NCBI GenBank assembly: GCA_030429345.1
Contig: JAUIFJ010000020.1
Coordinates: forward strand, 22,402-86,401
Length of the DNA stretch: 64,000 bases
Direction: 5' to 3'
From: a bacterium
Lineage (GTDB): Bacteria > CAIWAD01
Of this stretch, positions 56,827 to 64,000 are shown one piece after another. Below the pieces are notes generated by a model. It was given only the letters and a program-made list of their open reading frames with translations, was not told the origin of the DNA and made no database searches. The number at the start of each line of letters is the position of its first letter. The stretch's first letter is position 1. A program made the translations under genes and the position numbers.

Positions 56827-56862
56827 GGCGGTTTGTCTCCCCGACAACAACGAGACTTGTAG

Positions 56863-56898
56863 ACGGCCCGCGTTTCATCTGCAGCGCGGGCCGTTTCC
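56863..56898 (+). terminator. Rho-independent terminator
   Basis: A perfect ACGGCCCGCG/CGCGGGCCGT 10-bp stem with a 12-nt loop is followed by TTCC. The short T-tract makes it moderate. Confidence 0.7.
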
Positions 56899-56981
56899 TT
56901 GCTCGCAGAGGCCGGCCTTTCCGCTTTCGATTGCTCTTCGAAATCCGGATCTTGGCTCTGCCTGCAAACAAGGAGCCTGGC

Positions 56982-57305
56982 ATGCCTCCGGGAATCGTCA
57001 TCATTGCGGTCGTTGCCATTGTCGGTGGCCTGATCACCGACGTGATCAAGACCCACTACAAGGCCAAGGCCCAGCATTCCGCCGGCGCGGAGGAACTGAA
57101 GCGCCTGCGCGACGAACTGAAGCGCCTGGAAGGGCAGCTCAAGGACAGCGATCTGGGCCACCGGGTCGAATGCCTCGAAACCATTGTCAACGATACGGAT
57201 TTCAAGATCAACCGCGTGCTGGAACGGCTTGAGCGGCCGGACCCCGGCAGGCCGGACCCCGGCAGGCCGGACCCCGGCAGGCCGGACCCCGGTAGGCCGA
57301 ACTAG
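56982..57305 (+). CDS. PspB-like small membrane protein with RPDPG repeats
   Basis: 107 residues. AAGGAG lies 6 nt upstream of the ATG. One N-terminal membrane helix (about 3-20, GIVIIAVVAIVGGLITDV) is followed by a charged coiled coil (ELKRLRDELKRLE) and VECLETIVNDTDF, a pattern like PspB of the phage-shock response (helix, coiled coil, leucine zipper). The tail is four exact RPDPG pentapeptides from a 15-bp repeat. Psp partners are not seen nearby, so the assignment is by resemblance only. Confidence 0.65.
   Translation: MPPGIVIIAVVAIVGGLITDVIKTHYKAKAQHSAGAEELKRLRDELKRLEGQLKDSDLGHRVECLETIVNDTDFKINRVLERLERPDPGRPDPGRPDPGRPDPGRPN
57237..57296 (+). repeat. Four 15-bp tandem repeats encoding RPDPG
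   Basis: CCGGACCCCGGCAGG four times, with one base changed in the last unit. It is in frame and ends the PspB-like gene, and is liable to length change by slippage. Confidence 0.95.
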
Positions 57306-57382
57306 GTTCCGGCATGTGCGCGTAACCATCTCCTGAGCCGTCCGTCCGCCCGACGGACGCTCGTCGTCTGAGGGAGGATCGA

Positions 57383-57802
57383 ATGCTCTACGAATCCATC
57401 GTGATCGCCCTGGAGGGATTGCCGGAAGAGGCGGCGCTGATCCACCATGCGGTGCGGCTCCAGGAAAGCCTGGGCAGCAGCCTGGGCCTGGTGCACGTCA
57501 ATGATCCCAGCGCCGGCAAGGCCAGCATGATGATGGGCAGCCTGCCCCTGGTCCGCGAACAGGACCTGCGCGAAATGGTGCTCAGCGCCGGATACCCTGA
57601 ACTGGCCGAGACCATCGAGGTGCAGATCCTGGAGGACGAAGCCTACGCCAGTTCCATCGCCGGAGCGACGGCGGATGCGGACCTGTTGATCCTGGGGCAT
57701 CACCACAAGAGCCAGTTCATGGCCGCCCTGGTCGATTCCACGGATGAGCGCCTGGCCGACCTGGCCTCCTGCCCGATTCTGCTGCTTCCCCTGGAAGCCT
57801 GA
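57383..57802 (+). CDS. Universal stress protein (UspA family)
   Basis: 139 residues, with GGGAGGA upstream. It has the Usp alpha/beta fold: an opening strand YESIVIALEG, LGLVHVND, and a C-terminal ADLLILGHHHKSQF...DSTDERLADLASCPILLLP. The usual G-2x-G-9x-G(S/T) ATP loop is modified (GHHHKS), so nucleotide binding is uncertain. It is near other stress genes. Confidence 0.9.
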   Translation: MLYESIVIALEGLPEEAALIHHAVRLQESLGSSLGLVHVNDPSAGKASMMMGSLPLVREQDLREMVLSAGYPELAETIEVQILEDEAYASSIAGATADADLLILGHHHKSQFMAALVDSTDERLADLASCPILLLPLEA

Positions 57803-57825
57803 TTTCGTCGGAAGATCTCACAAGA

Positions 57826-57863
57826 GTCTCCGCGGGGAACTCCGCCCGGCGAGACGGGGTTTT
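57826..57863 (+). terminator. Possible terminator of the usp gene
   Basis: GTCTC (57826-57830) pairs with GAGAC (57851-57855) around a GC-rich inner stem and is followed by GGGGTTTTG. It also shows a GGAACTCCGC core like the rnfG hairpin sequence. Confidence 0.45.
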
Positions 57864-57886
57864 GCAGCTCAAGACCTGGAGGACCC

Positions 57887-58399
57887 ATGCAGCGAAACCT
57901 GATCCTGATCCTTGCAGCGGCGCTGGCCCTGCTCGCCGCCTGTGCCGGCAGCCGCAGCCCCGCCGAACACAACCGCGCCGCCGACAGCGCCTGGCAGCTC
58001 AGCGAAGAAGAGTGGCGCGTACGCCTGAGCGCCGAGGAATTCCGTGTATTGCGCGAGGAGGGCACCGAGCGCTCCTTCACCAGCCCGCTGAACGCCAACA
58101 AGCGCGAGGGCGTATACGCCTGCGCCGGCTGCGGCCAGGACCTGTTCAGCAGCGGGGACAAGTTCGATTCCGGCACCGGCTGGCCCAGCTTCATCCGTCC
58201 TGCCGCGGATGAGGCCGTTGCCGAACGGGTCGACCGGCGCTTCGGCATGAAGCGCACGGAAGTCCACTGCCGCCGCTGCGGCGGCCACCTGGGCCACGTC
58301 TTCGCCGACGGGCCGCCGCCCACGGGGCTGCGCTACTGCATCAATGGCGTGGCGCTTTCCTTCGAGGAAGAGGGGTCTCGCACGGAGATCACGGAGTAG
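57887..58399 (+). CDS. msrB: Peptide-methionine (R)-S-oxide reductase, exported
   Basis: 170 residues. GGAGG lies 5 nt upstream. The N-terminus is a lipoprotein-type signal ending LAAC19. The MsrB fold has two zinc CxxC pairs (CAGC and CRRC), GTGWPSF, GHVFADGPPPTG and catalytic Cys151 in RYCINGVALSF. It reduces methionine-R-sulfoxide in envelope proteins. The selenocysteine of some MsrB enzymes is a cysteine here. It fits with OxyR and a Fur-type regulator nearby. Confidence 0.96.
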   Translation: MQRNLILILAAALALLAACAGSRSPAEHNRAADSAWQLSEEEWRVRLSAEEFRVLREEGTERSFTSPLNANKREGVYACAGCGQDLFSSGDKFDSGTGWPSFIRPAADEAVAERVDRRFGMKRTEVHCRRCGGHLGHVFADGPPPTGLRYCINGVALSFEEEGSRTEITE

Positions 58400-58437
58400 A
58401 CGGAGAACACGGAGAAGAGGAATGGCGAGTACCGGGG

Positions 58438-58467
58438 GCGCGAAGGGATGATCCTTCGCGCACCTTT
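58438..58467. terminator. Rho-independent terminator
   Basis: A GCGCGAAGG/CCTTCGCGC 9-bp stem with a 6-nt loop is followed by ACCTTTTG. It is positioned between msrB and the convergent selenoprotein gene. Confidence 0.7.
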
Positions 58468-58506
58468 TGCTCTCAATGCACTCTGCGCCTCTGCGTGAGG
58501 TCCTTC

Positions 58507-59265
58507 TCAGCCAGGGGAACCGGCGGGGAGGTTTTCGATGTGCTCGAGGATCGGCCGTCCTTCCCCGCGGCGCGAGAAGAGCTCCAGCGCCCGCAGCAGG
58601 GTGGCGCGTTGTGTGACACGATCCTCCGGCGGCCCCAGGGGCCAGCCGTGAGGCCAGGGAACGCAGAGCGCGCGCGGCGGACCCACCGCCCGTGCGACAA
58701 GCTCCAGGAACTGCAGGCAGACACTGGCGATTCCCTGGCGATCGAGTTCGGCGGCGAGCAGACCCACGGTCTGGTTGCAGGTCGGTCAGACGGGCACCAG
58801 CAGCGCCAGGTCGACATCCGCGCCGCGCAGCTCGGCGGCAAGCTCCGGCGCGCGGGAACGGACCAGGCGGCCGGGGCGTGTGATGCTCCCCATGAAGGAA
58901 TAGACGGTCTCGTGGAGTGATCCAAGGAGCCCTTCTTCCTGCAGCTCCTTCAGCAGGGAGAGCGGCAGACCCAGTTCCGGGTCCCGGTCGAGGGCCTCGT
59001 GGTCGAAGGCCTCGCTGCGGTGTGTGTTGATCAGCGTGGAGGAGTCCAAGGACGAAGGCAGGCGGCGAAAGGAATCGTCCCCGCCGAGGCGCCACTTGCG
59101 GAACGGGGTCATGTCCGGCAGGACGAAACCGGCGCTGCTGATCAGCGCCAGGCGGGCTGCCGCCGGATCCGGCGCCTGGGCTACCTGGGCGAATTCGGCC
59201 TTGCGCCAGCTGTAGCCTTCGACCCATTTGCGAAGGGAAGGGTGCAACTCTTCCAGGCGTGCCAT
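58507..59265 (-). CDS. Selenoprotein of the glycine/sarcosine/betaine/D-proline reductase selenoprotein-B-like family (in-frame UGA)
   Basis: 252 residues if the UGA at 58786-58788 is read as selenocysteine 160. AGAAGGA precedes the ATG at 59265. Before the UGA: MARLEELHPSLRKWV, SSAGFV, INTHRSEAFD, SFMGS and DLALLVPV. After it: PTCNQTVGLLAAELDRQGI, ALCVPWPHGWPLGPP, LRALELF and a normal stop. The VPV-U-x-x-C-x-x-TVG core is the redox site of this small GrdB/PrdB-like family, where the first position is Cys or Sec. A hairpin lies 12 nt after the UGA. It would be called as two truncated genes by standard tools. The reaction is unproven; a thiol/selenol oxidoreductase is likely. Confidence 0.85.
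58759..58773 (-). promoter_or_regulatory. Candidate bacterial SECIS hairpin
   Basis: CAGACC, GTG loop, GGTCTG: a six-bp perfect stem beginning 12 nt after the UGA, so the apical loop is about 18 nt downstream with G residues at its tip, within the known distance range for SelB binding. Confidence 0.6.
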
Positions 59266-59344
59266 GAATTCATCCTTCTGTTGGCCAGCTGGAGCAAAGC
59301 TCGAGTGGGGGCCATTATATTGCAGCCGTCAATTCGGGAGCAGC

Positions 59345-59716
59345 ATGACACGCAACACCAGCCAGCGAGAAGCCATCCAGCAGAGCCTCGAGACAGCCGT
59401 GCGTCCGCTTTCGCCGGAAGAGATCCTCGAGGCGGCGCGCGAACAGGTTCCGGGGCTGGGCATTGCCACGGTCTATCGTAACATTCGCCGCATGGTCGAG
59501 GAAGGGCAGTTGCACCCCGTGCAGCTTCCCGACGAACCGGCGCGCTACGAGCCGGCCGGGAAAGGGCATCACCACCATTTCCGCTGCCGGAAATGCGAGC
59601 GCGTTTTCGACGTGGAGGGGTGTCCCGGCTCCCTGAAGGAAATGCTGCCCGAGGGCTTCCAGCTGGAATCCCACGAGATCACGCTCTTCGGTCTCTGCAA
59701 GCACTGCCATCCCTGA
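59345..59716 (+). CDS. Fur-family metalloregulator (PerR/Zur-like)
   Basis: 123 residues. GGGAG lies 4 nt upstream of the ATG at 59345. Winged helix: QREAIQQSLETAVRPLSPEEIL and GIATVYRNIRRMVEEGQL. Metal sites: HHHHF, CRKC and CKHC, the structural zinc. The length and GKGHHHHFRCRKC pattern fit PerR or Zur rather than classical Fur. It is divergent from the selenoprotein gene with 79 bp between, so it may control both. An upstream TATATT (59316-59321) could be the -10 box. Confidence 0.9.
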   Translation: MTRNTSQREAIQQSLETAVRPLSPEEILEAAREQVPGLGIATVYRNIRRMVEEGQLHPVQLPDEPARYEPAGKGHHHHFRCRKCERVFDVEGCPGSLKEMLPEGFQLESHEITLFGLCKHCHP

Positions 59717-59821
59717 GACCCGACCCAGGGCCAGCGTGCGCCTGGGCAAGGCGGTCCCCCTGGCACGACCACCCCACCCGACTCGATGAGAAGGCCGGCT
59801 GCGGCTTGGAGGCGAAACGAG

Positions 59822-59853
59822 AAAAGCCCCCTACGCCTGGTGCGAAGGGGGCC
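59822..59853 (-). terminator. Rho-independent terminator of rpmG
   Basis: On the - strand GCCCCC...GGGGGC (with an inner CGC/GCG pair) is followed by TTTTC. It is about 40 bases beyond the rpmG stop. Confidence 0.85.
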
Positions 59854-59893
59854 TATGATTGCTGTGTTCGGGCCGGAGGCCCTGCAAGGGACC

Positions 59894-60055
59894 TTACTTG
59901 GTCTCCTTGAAGAGCACGTGCTTGCGCAGGACCGGATCGTACTTGCGCAGCTCCATGCGGGCGGGATTGTTGCGCTTGTTCTTGGTCGTTGTATAGGTGT
60001 AGGGGCTCTCGGTGGAGCGCATCTTGATCATTTCGCGAGGTTGTGCCTTGGCCAT
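59894..60055 (-). CDS. rpmG: Ribosomal protein bL33
   Basis: 53 residues. GGGAGAAG precedes the ATG at 60055. The sequence [47 protein letters not shown] is the L33 pattern; cysteines are absent, so it is the zinc-independent (C-) form. It is a 50S subunit protein. It is on its own here, without secE or tRNA neighbours, with its own terminator. Confidence 0.97.
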   Translation of the reverse strand: MAKAQPREMIKMRSTESPYTYTTTKNKRNNPARMELRKYDPVLRKHVLFKETK

Positions 60056-60189
60056 CGTCCGCTTCTCCCAGGTCTTTGTTTACAAGCCGACAAGTGTACG
60101 ATTCGGCGTCTTCTTTTGCAAAATCCTTTGACGGCTAGCCTTGCGCGGTTCTCTCTGCAGATGCAGAAATTGAAATGCAGATTGCTGTC

Positions 60190-60216
60190 TTGACAATATC
60201 AGTTTAAACAGATAAT
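60190..60216 (+). promoter_or_regulatory. Candidate sigma-70-type promoter of the MarR gene
   Basis: TTGACA (60190-60195) and GATAAT (60211-60216) with a 15-base spacer, slightly short. The -10 box is only three bases before the first ATG. Confidence 0.5.
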
Positions 60217-60219
60217 CTG

Positions 60220-60714
60220 ATGTCCATGGAAACACTGGACAGCGCCTCTGCCTCCCTCTACAGGGATCTGAAACAATCGCGCCCCTTCCGCAGCCTGGAA
60301 GAGGCCCTGCTGCTGAGCCTGCTGATGTGCTCCCAGCGCATGAGCGAACAGCTGCATCGCATTCTGAAAACGGAAAACCTGAGCGATGTGCAGTACAACA
60401 TCCTGCGCATTCTTCGCGGGGCGGGGGAGGAAGGGCGAAGCTGCGGCCAGATCAGCGAGCGCCTCGTGACGCGAGTGCCGGATGTGACGCGGCTGCTGGA
60501 CCGGCTCGAGGCCCGCGAACTGGTGCGCCGCGAACGCAGCAGCAGCGACCGGCGGGTCGTGCTCAGCTACGCCACGCCCAGGGCATTGACCCTGCTGGAA
60601 AAGCTGGATCCCCTGGTCAGCAGCGGAATCCGCCGCAGCATGGAACATCTGGACGAAAAGCAGCGTCTGAATCTGCTTGCAAGCCTTGAAAGGCTCAGGG
60701 AAGGATTGAAGTAG
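60220..60714 (+). CDS. MarR-family transcriptional regulator
   Basis: 164 residues from the ATG at 60220; a second ATG at 60226 is equally possible. No ribosome-binding site is seen and the -10 box is adjacent, so a leaderless start at 60226 is plausible. Winged helix: LSDVQYNILRILRGAGEEG, ISERLVTRVPDVTRLLDRLE and RRERSSSDRRVVLSYATP, the usual MarR recognition helix and wing. It probably represses itself and perhaps the following yceI-like gene. The ligand is unknown. Confidence 0.92.
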   Translation: MSMETLDSASASLYRDLKQSRPFRSLEEALLLSLLMCSQRMSEQLHRILKTENLSDVQYNILRILRGAGEEGRSCGQISERLVTRVPDVTRLLDRLEARELVRRERSSSDRRVVLSYATPRALTLLEKLDPLVSSGIRRSMEHLDEKQRLNLLASLERLREGLK

Positions 60715-60715
60715 A

Positions 60716-60828
60716 AGGATGAAGTATGAAGGTTGAAGGTTGAAGTTTTGGCTTCCCGTTGTGATACGGTGTGATGCACGCCGGGAATCTCACTTCAACC
60801 TTCAACCTTCGTACTTCAAACTTATCCT
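60716..60828. repeat. Long imperfect inverted repeat between marR-type gene and yceI
   Basis: Arms 60716-60746 and 60792-60828 share 19 consecutive complementary bases (ACTTCAACCTTCAACCTTC and its complement) plus flanking matches; the loop is about 45 nt. It could act as terminator, protein-binding site or dispersed repeat. Confidence 0.85.
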
Positions 60829-60843
60829 TGAAAGGGACACACG

Positions 60844-61416
60844 ATGATTCGCACAAAGACCGTACTGATGGCCATGGTTGCCGGAGCGCTGTTGCATCCG
60901 CTGATGGCTGCCGACTCCTACGAGGTGGATGCTTCCCACACCGGGCTGGGCTTCACTATTGACCACCTGGGCTTCAGCAACTTCCAGGGCCGCTTCAACG
61001 AGATCAGCGGCAGCGGCACCTGGGACAACGATGATCCTTCGGCCAACAGCATCACGCTGAACATCAAGGCCTCCAGCGTGGATACGGCCAACGAGAAGCG
61101 CGACAAGCACCTGCGCTCGCCGGACTTCTTCGACAGCAACCAGTTCCCGATGATCACCTTCGAGAGCAGCTCCTTCAAGAGCCTGGGCGGCGCGGACTAC
61201 GAGGTCACCGGCTCCCTGAGCATGCACGGTGTCACAAAGGAGATCACGATTCCGCTGACCAAGGTCGGCGAGGGCGACAATCCCTGGGGTCAGCATGTGA
61301 TCGGTTTCGACACCCGCTTCAGCATCAACCGCATGGATTACGGCATCAACTACATGCCCGACGGCCTGGGCAAGGAAGTCAAGCTCCACCTCTCGCTCGA
61401 AGCGGTGCGTCAGTAA
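60844..61416 (+). CDS. YceI-family periplasmic lipid/isoprenoid-binding protein
   Basis: 190 residues. GAAAGGG lies upstream, and the signal peptide is 1-22. YceI lipocalin-like fold: YEVDASHTGLGFTIDHLG, FQGRFNEISG, ITLNIKASSVDTANEKRDKHLRS-type region, FDSNQFPMITFES, VTGSLSMHGVTKEI and a C-terminal FDTRFSINRMDYGINY. YceI proteins bind polyisoprenoids and are often under redox or MarR-type control. The stop overlaps the next gene (TAATG). Confidence 0.95.
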   Translation: MIRTKTVLMAMVAGALLHPLMAADSYEVDASHTGLGFTIDHLGFSNFQGRFNEISGSGTWDNDDPSANSITLNIKASSVDTANEKRDKHLRSPDFFDSNQFPMITFESSSFKSLGGADYEVTGSLSMHGVTKEITIPLTKVGEGDNPWGQHVIGFDTRFSINRMDYGINYMPDGLGKEVKLHLSLEAVRQ

Positions 61417-62204
61417 TGCTTGGCTATCTTCTGTTCGGCGCCGCGCTGCCCCTGGCGACAGGGGCGGCGACGGCCCGTTCCGGGACTGGACACAATCCCT
61501 GGCGGCTTCTGCTGGCCGGCCTGGTCCTGGCCATCGGCCTGGGGGTGCTTGCCGGCGGCTTTCATCCTTTTCCTGCGGATGTAAAGCAGTTCCTGCCGCA
61601 CCTGGCCTTGCTGGGAGCTCTGCTGGCCCTTTTGCCGCGAGCCGGGACGCTTGCGGCCGGCCTGGCGGCCGCGGCTTTTGTTCCGCTCTTTTCGCGCCCC
61701 TTCTGGCAGTACAATTGGGAAGGCGCCTGGCGCTTCCTGGCGCCCCTGCTGCTGATGGCGGCCCTGCTGCTCTTTGCCTGGCTGCTGCAGCGCCTGCCGA
61801 AGAAAACCACTGGCCGCCTGCTGCCCGAGGCCCTGGCCCTGCTGCTTCCCGTGCTGCTCTCCATTCCGGCCATCGTGGCGGCGGGTTCGCTGCGCATGGG
61901 GCAGTTCAACGGTGCCCTCGCGGCCCTGCTGGGCGGCAGCCTGCTGCTGGCTTTTCTACGCAAGCAGGAACTCAACCTGGCCGATTGGCACTTCCTGATG
62001 GCCCTGCTGTATCTGCCGCTCCTGCTGCTGGCCTGGCTGTATGTGCCCCTGCCCGGATGGGCGGCCCTGGCCTTCGCCTGCGCCCCCCTGGCGCCGTTGG
62101 CGGCACCCTGGCCCCGCCTGGCGCTGGCGACCCTGATCAGCCTGGCCGGCCTGCTGCCGGTTCTGTATGTCGAACTCTTCAGCGGCCCTTCATTGCCCTA
62201 CTGA
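61416..62204 (+). CDS. Polytopic membrane protein, unknown
   Basis: 262 residues, coupled to yceI by TAATG. It is almost entirely hydrophobic, with about eight predicted helices, and only the loop with FWQYNWEGAW and one basic segment (RLPKKTTGR) break the pattern. No transporter or enzyme motif is seen. The coupling suggests a role linked to the YceI product. A strong terminator follows. Confidence 0.75.
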   Translation: MLGYLLFGAALPLATGAATARSGTGHNPWRLLLAGLVLAIGLGVLAGGFHPFPADVKQFLPHLALLGALLALLPRAGTLAAGLAAAAFVPLFSRPFWQYNWEGAWRFLAPLLLMAALLLFAWLLQRLPKKTTGRLLPEALALLLPVLLSIPAIVAAGSLRMGQFNGALAALLGGSLLLAFLRKQELNLADWHFLMALLYLPLLLLAWLYVPLPGWAALAFACAPLAPLAAPWPRLALATLISLAGLLPVLYVELFSGPSLPY

Positions 62205-62262
62205 TTCGCTCCGCTTCCGGAGCATTCCGTATAGGACACAAAGGGCTGTGATCCTGCCCACA

Positions 62263-62288
62263 AGTCCCGGATTTTCCGGGACTTTTTT
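62263..62288 (+). terminator. Rho-independent terminator
   Basis: A perfect AGTCCCGGA/TCCGGGACT 9-bp stem with a TTT loop is followed by TTTTT. Confidence 0.93.
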
Positions 62289-62348
62289 GCTTTTTCCGCG
62301 AATAATCCCCTGCAGAATCATCCCCTGCCTGCCGACAAGAGATACAGC

Positions 62349-62458
62349 ATCCCGATCGCCTGCTTCGCTCATGGCGCCGGGATCGATCGCGGCCCGCGAT
62401 CACCCTGCCCGCGAGCAGGGGCCCAGCTCGTGAAGAAGGCCGGCACCGCGAACCGGCC
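62349..62458 (+). other. Run of four hairpins in the leader of the last gene
   Basis: ATCCCG(at)CGCC with GGCG(c)CGGGAT (62349-62385), GATCGCG with CGCGATC (62385-62401), CCCTGC with GCAGGG (62403-62420) and GGCCGG with CCGGCC (62438-62458) follow one another. No known riboswitch is recognised; it may be a structured 5' UTR. Confidence 0.5.
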
Positions 62459-62475
62459 CAATCGTGGAGGGGACC

Positions 62476-64000
62476 ATGTTCCACCATACGCTACGCACCC
62501 GGGCGGCGGGTTTCGGCCTGCTGCTTCTCCTGCCGGCGTTGAGCCTTGCCGCCTCAGGCGACAAGAGTTCCGCCTTTCTGCAGGATCTTCAGCACCTGGA
62601 GTCCATGGACCAGGTGCAACGCCTCAAGGAGGCCGGCCTGCCGGTCCCCGGACATCTGCTGCGGGCGGTCCTGCCCAAAGCGGCTCCGCGGGACGGCGCG
62701 CTGCGTCAGGGGGGGGAGGACTTCGCCGGCGCGACCGTCATCGACGCCCTGCCCTACAGCGATTCGGGCACGACGGCGGGCTATGCCGACGACTATGCGC
62801 CGGGCTGCGGTTTCGGCAGCGCGCCGGATGTGGTCTACAGCTATACTCCTGCCGAGGACATCACCATCGACGCCGATCTCTGCGGCAGCGCCTACGATAC
62901 GATCCTCAGCGTCTTCGAAGGAGACGAGAACACGAATCTCGCCTGCAACGACGACTACTGCGACGCAGCCAGCGGCCTGGAGTTCCTCGAGCTGCAGGGC
63001 GGAGTCACCTACTACATCCTGGTGGACGGCTACTTCGGCAACTCGGGAGAGTATACGCTGAACGTGGAGGAGAACACGCAGCTTTCTCCCTGCGAGGTTT
63101 TCGAGGCAAATGTCACACAGATCCCCACGCTGCCCTTCAGCTGGAGCGATTCGCTGGATGCCGAAGCCGACGTCTGGGGCTCTACGGGAGTGGAGCGGGG
63201 CTTCGAGCTGGTCCTGGACGAGGTGACCGCCCTGCGATTCCTGACCTGCCAGGAAGGCAACGAGGCCGACTCGCGTGTATACATCCTTGACGGCAGCCCC
63301 TGCGAGGGCGGCACGATGCAGCTCCAGAGCAATACGGGCGACGTCGACTGCGCCTACGGCGTGTCCGTCGATTTCACCGCCGTGCTCGGCCCCGGCACCT
63401 GGATGATCCTGGCCGGCGGCGATTTCGAGGACGACCTGGGCACCCTGAACCTGAGCATCGAGGTCGACGAGGACTGGGTCAATCCCTGCGACAGCGCCCA
63501 GCCCCTGGCCTGCGGCAGCAATCTGGTCGTAGACAACACGGGCGCGGAGGACTTCTACGACGGCAGCGCCGGCGACCTGCTCTATTCCTTCGAGCTGGAA
63601 GAGTTCCAGCTGGTCGAGATCAGCACCTGCAACGAGACCAGCGCCATCGACACCAGGCTCTTTCTCTTCGATACCTGCCCCTACGACAGCGGTGTGGACT
63701 ATCTCGAGATGAATGACGACACGGACTGCGAGAACACCCTGCTGAGCCGCATCGAGGCGGGTCTGGAGCCGGGCATGTATTACGTCATCGCCACGGGCTT
63801 CGGCGACGACGAGGGAACGATGGGCCTTGATTTCAGCTGCACGCCGAACAGCTGTCCCGAGCTGGTCGAGCCCTTCGTGCTGCAGATGATCACCCCGGAA
63901 ACGGAGAGCGTCTTCAGCCTGGGGGGCGAAGAGATCGCCAGTCATTTCGCGGACGCGGACGAGGATCCGCTGACGGCGGAAGACGTGGAGCTGACGATCC
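62476..64000 (+). CDS. Secreted multidomain protein, N-terminal part (runs off window)
   Basis: At least 508 residues, open at the right edge. GGAGGGG lies upstream, and the signal peptide covers about 1-25 (LLLLLPALSLA). A short helical segment follows, then three related beta modules of about 110-130 residues, each with an acidic, Cys-containing strand set (YDTILSVFEGD / ADSRVYILDGSPC / IDTRLFLFDTCP and GGVTYYILVDGY / GTWMILAGGD / GMYYVIATGFG), resembling pre-peptidase C-terminal (PPC) domains. Near the edge HFADADEDPLT suggests cadherin-like repeats next. It is probably another exported surface protein; a sorting tail may lie outside. Confidence 0.8.
   Translation, partial: MFHHTLRTRAAGFGLLLLLPALSLAASGDKSSAFLQDLQHLESMDQVQRLKEAGLPVPGHLLRAVLPKAAPRDGALRQGGEDFAGATVIDALPYSDSGTTAGYADDYAPGCGFGSAPDVVYSYTPAEDITIDADLCGSAYDTILSVFEGDENTNLACNDDYCDAASGLEFLELQGGVTYYILVDGYFGNSGEYTLNVEENTQLSPCEVFEANVTQIPTLPFSWSDSLDAEADVWGSTGVERGFELVLDEVTALRFLTCQEGNEADSRVYILDGSPCEGGTMQLQSNTGDVDCAYGVSVDFTAVLGPGTWMILAGGDFEDDLGTLNLSIEVDEDWVNPCDSAQPLACGSNLVVDNTGAEDFYDGSAGDLLYSFELEEFQLVEISTCNETSAIDTRLFLFDTCPYDSGVDYLEMNDDTDCENTLLSRIEAGLEPGMYYVIATGFGDDEGTMGLDFSCTPNSCPELVEPFVLQMITPETESVFSLGGEEIASHFADADEDPLTAEDVELTI

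Noticed and set aside
58786-58788. Interpretation of the UGA as a pseudogene stop
   Set aside because: Conserved family sequence continues in the same frame, the position aligns with a catalytic Cys/Sec site, and a hairpin lies at SECIS distance.

Overview
The window is about 66% GC and gene-dense, with most genes on the + strand. It looks like one contiguous piece of chromosome from a Gram-negative, largely anaerobic or fermentative bacterium of the FCB group, of the candidate-phylum type (Delongbacteria, Fermentibacterota, Eisenbacteria or Krumholzibacteriota are possible). That placement is an inference. It rests on seven secreted proteins ending in FlgD-like/T9SS-type sorting domains (usually a PNPFNP box), a PorV-like outer-membrane protein, a TonB-dependent receptor, and ferredoxin-based energy metabolism.

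Layout. 1-0.8 kb: start of a PAS-domain sensor, leaving the window. 1-14 kb: secretome block with a subtilase, a small sorted surface protein, a TonB-receptor / CXXCH-protein / PorV operon, and a lower-GC beta-helix protein flanked by a duplicated porV 3' end. 14.2-17.2 kb: pntAB transhydrogenase. 17.3-21.9 kb: small hypotheticals, an M14 carboxypeptidase and a double TonB_C-like protein. 22-24.5 kb: oxyR and purU converging on a tandem-repeat array. 24.8-29.4 kb: pyruvate:ferredoxin oxidoreductase plus a dihydroorotate-dehydrogenase-like protein. 29.8-34.6 kb: giant repeat-rich surface protein. 34.8-36.5 kb: ABC-F ATPase with a leader ORF and hairpin. 36.6-52.1 kb: ferredoxin/Rnf supercluster (apbE divergent; rnfB, a 1347-residue PFOR-like protein, rnfC, D, G, E, A, an NqrM-like small protein, korAB and a PFOR-like ferredoxin protein). 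52.1-53.7 kb: lower-GC formylglycine-enzyme-like surface protein, again flanked by a duplicated 3' end of the neighbouring gene. 53.9-57.3 kb: two lipoproteins and a PspB-like protein. 57.4-60.7 kb: stress block (UspA, MsrB, a selenoprotein read through UGA, a Fur-family regulator, L33, MarR). 60.8-64 kb: YceI, a membrane protein, and the start of another secreted protein.

How it fits together. PFOR and KorAB reduce ferredoxin, Rnf couples ferredoxin and NAD(H) to ion transport, PntAB balances NADH and NADPH, and ApbE would flavinylate RnfD and RnfG. Two large proteins that resemble parts of PFOR but lack a thiamine-diphosphate motif sit inside and at the end of the Rnf/Kor run. They are the best candidates for an undescribed component linking oxoacid oxidation to Rnf. 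The other strong leads are the two insertions of lower-GC surface-protein genes bounded by 3'-end duplications, an in-frame UGA selenoprotein with a candidate SECIS hairpin, an attenuator-like leader on the ABC-F gene, and a double hairpin inserted in frame in rnfG.
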